DNA of 10,711 nucleotides from JBAJNL01 sp036881885. Lineage in GTDB: Bacteria > Pseudomonadota > Alphaproteobacteria > Holosporales > Hepatobacteraceae. The notes under the pieces are model-generated. The model did not search any database and was not told the origin of the DNA. It saw nothing but the letters and a program-made list of their open reading frames with translations. The stretch lies in assembly GCA_036881885.1 (NCBI GenBank), contig JBAJNL010000039.1, forward strand, positions 1-10,711. The letters are read 5' to 3'. Both the position numbers and the translations under genes were made by a program. The first letter of the stretch is position 1, and the number at the start of each line of letters is the position of its first letter. Below, piece by piece: positions 1 through 5,655 of this stretch.

Positions 1-5
1 AGCCT

Positions 6-112
6 GCGGCGATCCACTTACCAGCAACTAAAGCGGCCAAGGCACAGATGGATTGCCGCGTCGAAACAAAGTTTCTCCTCGCAATGACATTTTGGGGGGA
101 TTTGCCGCGTCG
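6..112. repeat. Palindromic intergenic repeat, truncated at window edge
   Basis: The core (49-89) reads TGGATTGCCGCG, a spacer, then CTCCTCGCAATGACA, which resembles the widespread 'CATTGCGAGG...GCGGCAATCCA' class of dispersed bacterial palindromes. Within it ATTGC (52-56) pairs with GCAAT (81-85), and GAAAC-AAA-GTTTC (63-75) forms a perfect apical hairpin. An imperfect inverted copy of one end, GCGGCGATCCA (6-16), faces TGGATTGCCGC (49-59) with one mismatch. A further direct copy, TTGCCGCGTCG, lies at 102-112 and matches 53-63. No coding sequence is evident here. The family assignment is from memory of the consensus. Confidence 0.55.
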
Positions 113-126
113 CCCAAAAGGGCTGT

Positions 127-166
127 TTGCCATAACAGTTGGCAATTATTATCTAATATAGATATT
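127..166 (+). promoter_or_regulatory. Putative promoter/operator of the LRR operon
   Basis: A perfect 6-bp inverted repeat, TTGCCA (127-132) and TGGCAA (140-145) with a 7-bp spacer, overlaps a possible -35 (TTGGCA, 139-144). A possible -10 (GATATT, 161-166) follows at 16 bp in an AT-rich tract. The alternative TTGCCA (127)-N17-TATCTA is also possible. The position, about 55 bp before the first LRR gene, supports a promoter. Neither box is close to consensus, so the exact call is tentative. Confidence 0.35.
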
Positions 167-221
167 TTTAACATTATTTTTGTAAAACGTAAGAAAGGTG
201 TTTTTGTTTTGGATGGTGATG

Positions 222-914
222 ATGTTGAACAGTTTAAAGCCGATTTTTCTTTTACTGACTTTGCTTTGTGGCCCTTTGCTTTATAGTGTTGTGCCGTCGG
301 CAAGCACAGAGGCGGCGGCTGAACCTCCGAACATTGAGATTACAACGCTGCACAGCACCGGCAAGAAATCTGTTACCGTGATAGGGACCAATTTTGACCT
401 TAACGATTGGCACATTATTGATGCCAAATTGCACGCAGCAGGCGCCTCGGGCGATGATGTACAAGATCTTGAGCTTCAATTATGCCGCCTTCAGGAAGTG
501 CCGGCGTGGGTTGTCGAAAAACTGCCGAACCTTGTCTATTTAAACCTGATGAATAACCACCTTACAAAACTGCCAGACAATATCCACCTGCTGAAAAATC
601 TGGAAACACTGGACGTGCGCATGAACCAGTTGACTGACTTGCCTGCCAACCTGGAGCATTTAACAAAACTGACTGATTTAAACCTTTCCGACAACAAGCT
701 GAAAAATCTGCCCTCTGTTTTGGGAGAACTGACCAACCTTGAAACCTTGGTGTTGTCAGACAATCAGCTGGGCATGCTTCCAGGCAGCATTGGCCAACTC
801 AGCGCTTTGGAATCTCTTAGTCTTCGGCATAACCCCCTCGCCCAGAAAGGATCAGGCGACAAGTGGGGAAAAAAAGAGCTAAAGAGGCGCTTTGGCGACA
901 AAGTACGTTTTTAG
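222..914 (+). CDS. Secreted LRR protein, paralogue 1 (5 repeats)
   Basis: This 230-residue protein has an N-terminal signal peptide (about residues 1-25), a short unique region, a conserved D-x4-W head, five LRRs of about 23 residues with the LxxLxLxxNxLxxLPxxIxxLxxL pattern, and a C-terminal cap ending in WGKKELKRRFGDKVRF. The family binds proteins or ligands through the LRR solenoid; the partner here is unknown. It is the first of four tandem paralogues and lacks two LRR units present in the other three. ATG 222 was chosen because the resulting ML-[hydrophobic] start aligns with the paralogues. In-frame ATG 213 and GTG 198 are alternatives; AAGAAAGG (191-198) is the nearest ribosome site and would suit a slightly earlier start. 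LRR identity is certain; secretion is likely. Confidence 0.88.
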   Translation: MLNSLKPIFLLLTLLCGPLLYSVVPSASTEAAAEPPNIEITTLHSTGKKSVTVIGTNFDLNDWHIIDAKLHAAGASGDDVQDLELQLCRLQEVPAWVVEKLPNLVYLNLMNNHLTKLPDNIHLLKNLETLDVRMNQLTDLPANLEHLTKLTDLNLSDNKLKNLPSVLGELTNLETLVLSDNQLGMLPGSIGQLSALESLSLRHNPLAQKGSGDKWGKKELKRRFGDKVRF

Positions 915-977
915 AAAGGACTTGTTTAAGGCCTGCTTCAAGGCTGCAAAAAGTAGAAAAAATTGGGAGCTTATGTG

Positions 978-1745
978 ATGTTAAAAGTGTTTTCTTTATG
1001 TGTGATCTTGCTGGGTTTACCTGGGCTGCAAGGGTGTGAATACACTCCTGTAAGGGTGGAATTCGCATTCCACCATGTGGATGTCAACAGTTGGCCAGCA
1101 GTGGAAGCGAACCTGCAACAACGCAATATTCGCCCTGATGAGGTAACGCATTTAAAATTCTATCAATGCGACCTGACACAGATTCCGGATTGGGTTGGCG
1201 AAAAAATGCCCAATCTGAGGGAGTTAGATATTAGACACAACAAAGTCAAAAAAATCCCTGAAACGATTGGACATTTAACAAAGTTGACTAATATTGATGC
1301 GGATAACAATGCAATCACCGAAATTCCATCTTTTTTAAGCAACCTGCCCAAACTTCAGTTCGCAGACTTCGCAAGCAATCGGCTGAAAAATATCTCAAAA
1401 TCTTCTTTAAACCTGCCACACTTGTCTTTTCTTAATTTAGCTGACAACCAAATCGGCACATTACCCGACCTTTCGGGCCTTAAAAATCTGCAAGGCCTTC
1501 GCTTAGAACACAACAAAGATATCCGTTTTGGGCCTCAGTCAAAACCGCTTGACTCGCTGAACTTCCTTGATCTTTCGCACTGCAACCTTAAAACCGTTCC
1601 CAGCGTTGTGGGCACCTTTAGCAAACTGCGCAATTTTAATCTTGCGGGCAATCCTTTGTTAGAAGAAGGATCAGGCGACAAGTGGGGCAAAAAAGAGCTA
1701 AAACAACGCTTTGGAGACAAAGTGCGTTTTAGAGAGGATGCTTAA
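978..1745 (+). CDS. LRR lipoprotein candidate, paralogue 2 (7 repeats)
   Basis: This 255-residue protein starts at ATG 978, eight bases after GGGAG (965-969). The signal peptide ends in L-Q-G-C (Cys20), a plausible lipobox, so the protein may be lipidated and anchored in the envelope. The head motif (V-x-S-W-x-A-V-E-A-x-L) and seven LRRs follow; LRR5 is a 22-residue variant containing PDLSGL. The C-terminal cap is WGKKELKQRFGDKVRF plus four extra residues (REDA) that the paralogues lack. It lies 63 bp after paralogue 1 with no obvious terminator between them, so co-transcription is likely. It is closest to paralogue 4 by eye. No catalytic domain is visible. Confidence 0.88.
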   Translation: MLKVFSLCVILLGLPGLQGCEYTPVRVEFAFHHVDVNSWPAVEANLQQRNIRPDEVTHLKFYQCDLTQIPDWVGEKMPNLRELDIRHNKVKKIPETIGHLTKLTNIDADNNAITEIPSFLSNLPKLQFADFASNRLKNISKSSLNLPHLSFLNLADNQIGTLPDLSGLKNLQGLRLEHNKDIRFGPQSKPLDSLNFLDLSHCNLKTVPSVVGTFSKLRNFNLAGNPLLEEGSGDKWGKKELKQRFGDKVRFREDA

Positions 1746-1787
1746 AGACCTGTTTCTTGGCCGCAAAAAGTTCAGGGTTTATTGAGT

Positions 1788-2555
1788 ATGTTACATTTTT
1801 TACGCTTGTGCGCTTTAGGCGTTCTCATTGTGGTTGGCCCCATTCTTTGCAACAAACTGCCTGCGCAACAAAACGCTGTCATACTTAATAATCCCGGTTT
1901 TGACGTTGCCGGTTGGGATAATATTGAACGCTATCTTCAAAGGGAAGGCATAAACCCCGAAGCAATTGAAGAGCTTGAACTGATTAACTGCAATCTTACA
2001 AGCGTCCCAAAGTGGATCGGCGAGAAAACGCCGAACCTGCAAAATCTTTCCTTGGGGCAGAACCAGATCAGCCAATTGCCCGACAACCTTTTTGACCTGC
2101 ACCATTTAACGTTACTGAACCTTGAGGCAAACCAGATCACAGCTTTACCAAAGGCAATAGGTAACTTGAGGCGCCTTGATAGTTTGCATTTGGCACACAA
2201 CAATCTTAAAAATCTGCCCTCTACCCTGCGACAACTTGTGAGCTTGCAATACCTTGATCTTTCGCATAACCAGATTGGCTCGCTGCCTGATCTTACGGGC
2301 CTCAACAATTTGCTTGTTGTGACTTTAGATAACAATAAAGATCTAGTGTTGCCAAGAAGTATTGGCCAACTACATGCGCTACAATCTCTTGAGCTTAAGA
2401 ACTGCAACCTTAAAACAGTGCCAAACACTTTTGACAAACTGAATGCCTTAGACTTTTTGCATCTTAAGGGCAATCCTTTGATACAACAAGGATCGGGCAA
2501 CCAGTGGGGAAAGAATGAATTGACGCAAAAATTTGGACACAGAGTGCATTTTTAG
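1788..2555 (+). CDS. Secreted LRR protein, paralogue 3 (7 repeats)
   Basis: This 255-residue protein starts at ATG 1788, aligned with its paralogues; TTG 1782, two codons upstream, sits closer to AGGG (1773-1776) and cannot be excluded. A hydrophobic signal segment occupies about residues 4-21. It ends P-I-L-C, which is a poor lipobox because of Leu at -1. The F-D-V-x2-W head, seven LRRs and the cap WGKNELTQKFGHRVHF follow. The repeats of this copy are the closest to consensus (for example NQISQLPDNL and NQITALPKAI). The gap to paralogue 2 is 42 bp, so the two probably share a transcript. The DNA of that gap resembles the gap between paralogues 1 and 2, showing that the duplicated unit included the spacer. 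Confidence 0.88.
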   Translation: MLHFLRLCALGVLIVVGPILCNKLPAQQNAVILNNPGFDVAGWDNIERYLQREGINPEAIEELELINCNLTSVPKWIGEKTPNLQNLSLGQNQISQLPDNLFDLHHLTLLNLEANQITALPKAIGNLRRLDSLHLAHNNLKNLPSTLRQLVSLQYLDLSHNQIGSLPDLTGLNNLLVVTLDNNKDLVLPRSIGQLHALQSLELKNCNLKTVPNTFDKLNALDFLHLKGNPLIQQGSGNQWGKNELTQKFGHRVHF

Positions 2556-2562
2556 CTATAAT
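2533..2562 (+). promoter_or_regulatory. Promoter for LRR paralogue 4, inside the end of paralogue 3
   Basis: TTGGAC (2533-2538) is followed after 18 bp by a perfect TATAAT (2557-2562). The -35 lies in the last codons of the previous gene and the -10 just after its stop. The predicted start, near 2569, would give a leader of about 47 nt. A 7-bp inverted repeat (AATATTG 2560-2566, CAATATT 2589-2595) spans the start site and could be regulatory. Confidence 0.55.
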
Positions 2563-2615
2563 ATTGAAAAACAAAAAGAAAGGGAGAGCAATATTGTAGA
2601 AAAAAGGCTTTATTG

Positions 2616-3374
2616 ATGTTAAAGTTGCTTGCTTTAGGTTTGATAATGTGCAGTTTTCCGGCGCTTCAGGGCGTTGACCTCAGGTCTTTGGCGCAAGTTA
2701 ACTTCTCAAACCCCAGCTTGGATGTCACCAATTGGCAAGCAGTGGAAGCCCACCTGCAAGGGCAAAATATTACGCCGGAGGCTGTCACAAATTTAACACT
2801 TGAGCGATGTAACCTGACACAGTTGCCCGCATGGGTGATTCAAAAAATGCCCAATCTGATAGCCTTAGATATTAAAGAAAACAACATCAAGGAACTACCT
2901 GAAACGATTGAGCATTTGGGTCAACTTGTTTTCCTTGAGGCGCAACACAACCATCTTACCACGTTGCCTGCCTCACTCAGCAGGCTGAATCAGCTTTATT
3001 TGGCAAATTTTTCACACAACAAACTGAAAAATCTATCACCCTCTTCTTTTAAGCTGCCAAAACTGGAGGTGCTTAATTTATCTCACAACCAAATCGCCAC
3101 ATTGCCAGACCTTTCGGGCCTTGCAAACTTGCAAACACTGTCTTTAAGCGGCAATGAGGGCATTCGCCTTGAACCTGACTTTGCCCCACTTACATCGCTG
3201 AGGCAGCTTGATCTTTCACGCTGTCATCTTAAAACCGTGCCCAGCTTTTTGGGCGACATAAGCAGCCTGAGCAAGCTTAATCTTGAAGGCAATCCTTTGT
3301 TAGAAAAAGGCCTCAAAAACAAATGGGGCAAGGACGAGTTGAAAAAAAAGTTTGAAGACAAGGTACGGTTTTAA
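2616..3374 (+). CDS. Secreted LRR protein, paralogue 4 (7 repeats)
   Basis: This 252-residue protein starts at ATG 2616, eight bases after AAAAAGG (2601-2607). The signal peptide (about residues 1-19) aligns residue for residue with that of paralogue 2 but has Val20 where paralogue 2 has the lipobox Cys20, so export without lipidation is expected. The head V-T-N-W-x-A-V-E-A-H-L, seven LRRs (LRR5 with PDLSGL) and the cap WGKDELKKKFEDKVRF follow. Unlike the first three genes it appears to have its own promoter (2533-2562). It ends 15 bp from the convergent dcd gene. Confidence 0.88.
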   Translation: MLKLLALGLIMCSFPALQGVDLRSLAQVNFSNPSLDVTNWQAVEAHLQGQNITPEAVTNLTLERCNLTQLPAWVIQKMPNLIALDIKENNIKELPETIEHLGQLVFLEAQHNHLTTLPASLSRLNQLYLANFSHNKLKNLSPSSFKLPKLEVLNLSHNQIATLPDLSGLANLQTLSLSGNEGIRLEPDFAPLTSLRQLDLSRCHLKTVPSFLGDISSLSKLNLEGNPLLEKGLKNKWGKDELKKKFEDKVRF

Positions 3375-3389
3375 AGCCCCTCTTGCCAC

Positions 3390-3962
3390 TTAAGAGACGC
3401 TTTTCAGCACCGTTGGCAGCACCACCTTCCCTTTTTGGTTCATATACTTGCCTTTGCGATCTTTGTAAGACACCTGGCAGGCATCGTTGGCTTTGAAAAA
3501 CAAAAACTGGCAAATACCCTCGAACGCATAGATTTTCACAGGAAGCGGCGTGGTGTTTGAAAGCTCGATCACAACGTGTCCGTGTGATTCACTTTCAAGG
3601 GGCGTGACGTTCACAATCACCCCGCAACGCGCGTAGGTTGACTTGCCCACACAAATGGCCATCACATCGCGCGGCATCTTAAAGCTTTCAAGCGTACGAC
3701 CCAGCACAAAGCCATTGGGCGGAATTTCGCACACAGCGCCTTTATAATCTTGGCACACGGTGGGGCTAAAGTTTTTGGGGTCCACCACCCGTTCGCTGCC
3801 ACCGCTGGCGAAAATTTTGAAGTCATCGGCAATGCGGGCATCATAACCATGCGATGACAAACCGTAAGAGATTTGGCCATTGCTGACCTGGTGATCTACA
3901 AAAGGGGTGATCATTCCTTCTTCTGCAGCTGATTGAATCCACGCGTCGTTTAAAATGGACAT
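3390..3962 (-). CDS. dcd: dCTP deaminase
   Basis: This enzyme deaminates dCTP to dUTP in the cytosol, feeding dTMP synthesis after dUTPase action. The 190-residue protein has the expected length and motifs: SYGLSSHGYDAR (32-43), GKSTYARCG (106-114) with Ser108 and Arg112 in the nucleotide site, NVTPLE (118-123), and the catalytic Glu133 within V-I-E-L-S-N. FEGICQFLFF (147-156) and the C-terminal GKYMNQKG (171-178), which folds over the nucleotide, are also present. The start is supported by AAGG five bases upstream of ATG. One oddity: the usual P-x-W-x-G-H turn before the catalytic Glu is S-E-S-H-G-H, losing the otherwise conserved Trp. It is the monofunctional alphaproteobacterial/Rickettsia type by sequence. 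Confidence 0.95.
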   Translation of the reverse strand: MSILNDAWIQSAAEEGMITPFVDHQVSNGQISYGLSSHGYDARIADDFKIFASGGSERVVDPKNFSPTVCQDYKGAVCEIPPNGFVLGRTLESFKMPRDVMAICVGKSTYARCGVIVNVTPLESESHGHVVIELSNTTPLPVKIYAFEGICQFLFFKANDACQVSYKDRKGKYMNQKGKVVLPTVLKSVS

Positions 3963-3971
3963 AGGTACCTT

Positions 3972-4037
3972 GTATCTTTTTGTCTTAGAGTTGGCGTGAC
4001 AGTGTGCAAAAAAAACGCCTCACACGCAAAAAGATAC
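3972..4037. repeat. 11-bp inverted repeat between M48 gene and dcd
   Basis: GTATCTTTTTG (3972-3982) and CAAAAAGATAC (4027-4037) are perfect inverted arms 44 bp apart in the 112-bp gap between the M48 gene and dcd. Smaller alternative pairings lie inside (GGCGT 3993-3997 with ACGCC 4015-4019; GTGTG 4002-4006 with CACAC 4021-4025). On the transcribed minus strand this could fold as a leader or attenuator-like structure before dcd. No clear promoter or canonical terminator was found in the gap. Confidence 0.4.
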
Positions 4038-4074
4038 CTTTAAACAGCTGAAATATCATTAAAGTGGATAGTGA

Positions 4075-5418
4075 CTACGCACCCATGCGCCGCCTTTGGC
4101 CTTGCAGCATCATATCAAGGTCACAAAGATGCACATAAAGCGGATCTTTGGGCGACAGGCCTTTTTTGGCAAGGACCACTTGCCGCTCGGCTTGGCTAAA
4201 AAGCCCCAAACGCACATTGTATTCGGCCAAGTAATAAAGGGCCGCCGCACGCTTTTGGTCACCGGCCAAAATGCTTAGCCAATACCAGGGCTCGGGACTG
4301 GAAGGCTCAAGCAAAATGGCTTGCTGCAGCAACGCACGCGTTTGCATGACCTCTTTTTTGCGAGCCATTAAAAGTCGCGCTTTTAAGATATAAAAACTCA
4401 CGTGTGGTCTTGCTTGCAATTGAAATACCTTTTCAACCGCCGCCTCGGCTTTGGACAGCGCACCTTGCTCAAGATAAATTTGCGCCGCCATCTCGTACAA
4501 ATACGCATCACGCGGGCTTTGCTTCAACAGCTTTTGACACACCCCCTCAGCCTTTTTAAGATCGCCCTGCCTTAAGGCTGCGATCAAAAAGGCATATTCT
4601 TTTATAGGTGACTTTTGAATCAAGGGATTTTTCAGAATATCTGACGGATGTAGCATGTACGCCAGAATTTTGATTCTTAAGCGCTCAAACAAAGGCGCAA
4701 AATCAGGCGGCAAACGATAAAGCGGATTGCAGCGCCTTTTCGCCACTTGAATACGCTCATGGGCTGCAGGGTGCGTTTGGGTATAAACCGCTTTGGCGCT
4801 GGGCACATCAGAAAAGGCCTGCAGACGCTCAAAAAGGCTGATACTGCCATCGATTGGCCATTTCAGCTTTTCAAGCACGGTGTGCGAGACAAAATCAGCC
4901 TGCATTTCTTGCGTACGCGAAAACGTTAAAAAAGAACGCGTGCCCACCTGTTGGCCCAAAGCCGAGCCCAACATAAGGCCATCAGGCGTGCCGGTTAAAA
5001 TAGACACAATCGCGCCCAACCCCATGGATAAAAGATAAGGCATGGTGGCATTCTGAAAGGCCTCAAGCCTGCCCACAAGATGCTTGCGCGCTGCGTGCCC
5101 TGTTTCGTGTGCTAAAACTGCAATCAGTTCTTCTACACGCCCACAACGTATAATCAGCCCTGTGTTCACCAAAATCATGGGCCCTGGTGTGGTCACCGCA
5201 TTCACGGTGTTATCCGCCAGCAAAAAAAGCTTCACATCCAAAGGATCAAGGCCTGCCGCTTTAAAAATAGGATTCGTAAAACGCCTTAAGATATCTTCAA
5301 CTTCGGCGTCACGAATCACGCTGCCGTCTTTAAATTGCAACGTTGCGGCACCCAAAAAGGTGGCGTTTAAAAACACGCAAAATACTAAAATAAGACGTAA
5401 GAACAAGACCTTCTTCAT
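4075..5418 (-). CDS. M48 family metalloprotease with TPR repeats (BepA-like)
   Basis: This 447-residue exported zinc metalloprotease is likely periplasmic, where BepA-type proteins maintain and degrade outer-membrane proteins such as LptD. It has a signal peptide (about 1-25, cleavage near LGAA), an I-R-D-A-E-V-E-D-I motif typical of alphaproteobacterial members, the zinc site HETGH (104-108), and a third ligand Glu171 in R-T-Q-E-M-Q-A-D. A T-H-P-x3-E-R-I segment (215-222) follows. The C-terminal third is alpha-helical with TPR-like repeats (about 275-425). ATG 5418 is preferred over TTG 5421; upstream on the minus strand lies TAAGGTG. It is upstream of dcd on the same strand, 112 bp apart. 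The exact orthology (BepA versus LoiP/YcaL types) is inferred from the TPR tail. Confidence 0.9.
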   Translation of the reverse strand: MKKVLFLRLILVFCVFLNATFLGAATLQFKDGSVIRDAEVEDILRRFTNPIFKAAGLDPLDVKLFLLADNTVNAVTTPGPMILVNTGLIIRCGRVEELIAVLAHETGHAARKHLVGRLEAFQNATMPYLLSMGLGAIVSILTGTPDGLMLGSALGQQVGTRSFLTFSRTQEMQADFVSHTVLEKLKWPIDGSISLFERLQAFSDVPSAKAVYTQTHPAAHERIQVAKRRCNPLYRLPPDFAPLFERLRIKILAYMLHPSDILKNPLIQKSPIKEYAFLIAALRQGDLKKAEGVCQKLLKQSPRDAYLYEMAAQIYLEQGALSKAEAAVEKVFQLQARPHVSFYILKARLLMARKKEVMQTRALLQQAILLEPSSPEPWYWLSILAGDQKRAAALYYLAEYNVRLGLFSQAERQVVLAKKGLSPKDPLYVHLCDLDMMLQGQRRRMGA

Positions 5419-5535
5419 CAAGACACCTTACAAAAACACGGTTGCTTTTGCAAAGCAATGCGCGCCAAAGCTTCTTCATGACGCACACAACAAACAAAAA
5501 GCGCATTTGATTAAAAGCGACCATCATCATCGTTC

Positions 5536-5566
5536 AAAAAATATTTAAAGAACAGAAATATTTTTT
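5536..5566. promoter_or_regulatory. 11-bp AT-only inverted repeat in divergent promoter region
   Basis: AAAAAATATTT (5536-5546) and AAATATTTTTT (5556-5566) form a perfect inverted repeat with a 9-bp spacer. It sits between the divergently transcribed M48 protease and the first Cys-rich gene. A TTGACA begins two bases after it (5568-5573), though it lacks a good -10 at the right distance. The placement suits an operator or DNA-bending site. The 237-bp region 5419-5655 holds no gene. Confidence 0.4.
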
Positions 5567-5592
5567 ATTGACATTTATTCGCTTTTTTTGCA

Positions 5593-5621
5593 TTGAATTT
5601 ATTTAAAATTTTATATATAAA
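5593..5621 (+). promoter_or_regulatory. Putative promoter of the Cys-rich gene pair
   Basis: TTGAAT (5593-5598), a 17-bp spacer and TATAAA (5616-5621) give a reasonable sigma-70-type promoter about 35 bp before the start codon. Because the area is extremely AT-rich, alternatives such as TTGCAT (5588) with TATATA (5612) are equally possible. Confidence 0.4.
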
Positions 5622-5655
5622 ACAAACACATACATAACAGGCGAGGTTTTAGATC

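Larger units (their letters stand above)
222..3374 (+). repeat. Tandem array of four LRR gene copies
   Basis: Four adjacent same-strand paralogues share start context, domain order and C-terminal cap. Near-identical DNA blocks occur at matching positions: 849-883 and 1668-1702 differ at one base in 35. A block in LRR5 of copy 2 (about 1443-1481) closely resembles the corresponding block of copy 4. The spacers between copies 1/2 and 2/3 are also alignable. This indicates tandem duplication, possibly with later gene conversion. Confidence 0.8.

Noticed and set aside
28..303. Open frames near the left edge on both strands
   Set aside because: They cross the palindromic repeat and the LRR promoter region and have no ribosome site or recognisable domain.
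1937..2500. 187-residue open frame antisense to LRR paralogue 3
   Set aside because: It mirrors the periodic LRR codons on the other strand and has no ribosome site or recognisable protein features.
222..3374. CRISPR-like regular repetition
   Set aside because: The periodicity comes from 23-codon LRR units in coding frame; the repeats are degenerate and there are no spacers.
3380..3396. CTCTT-N7-AAGAG hairpin between LRR paralogue 4 and dcd
   Set aside because: The stem is only 5 bp and lacks a T-tract on either strand, so it cannot be called a terminator.
5084..5548. 154-residue plus-strand frame opposite the M48 protease start
   Set aside because: It overlaps a well-supported protease gene and translates to a composition unlike a natural protein.
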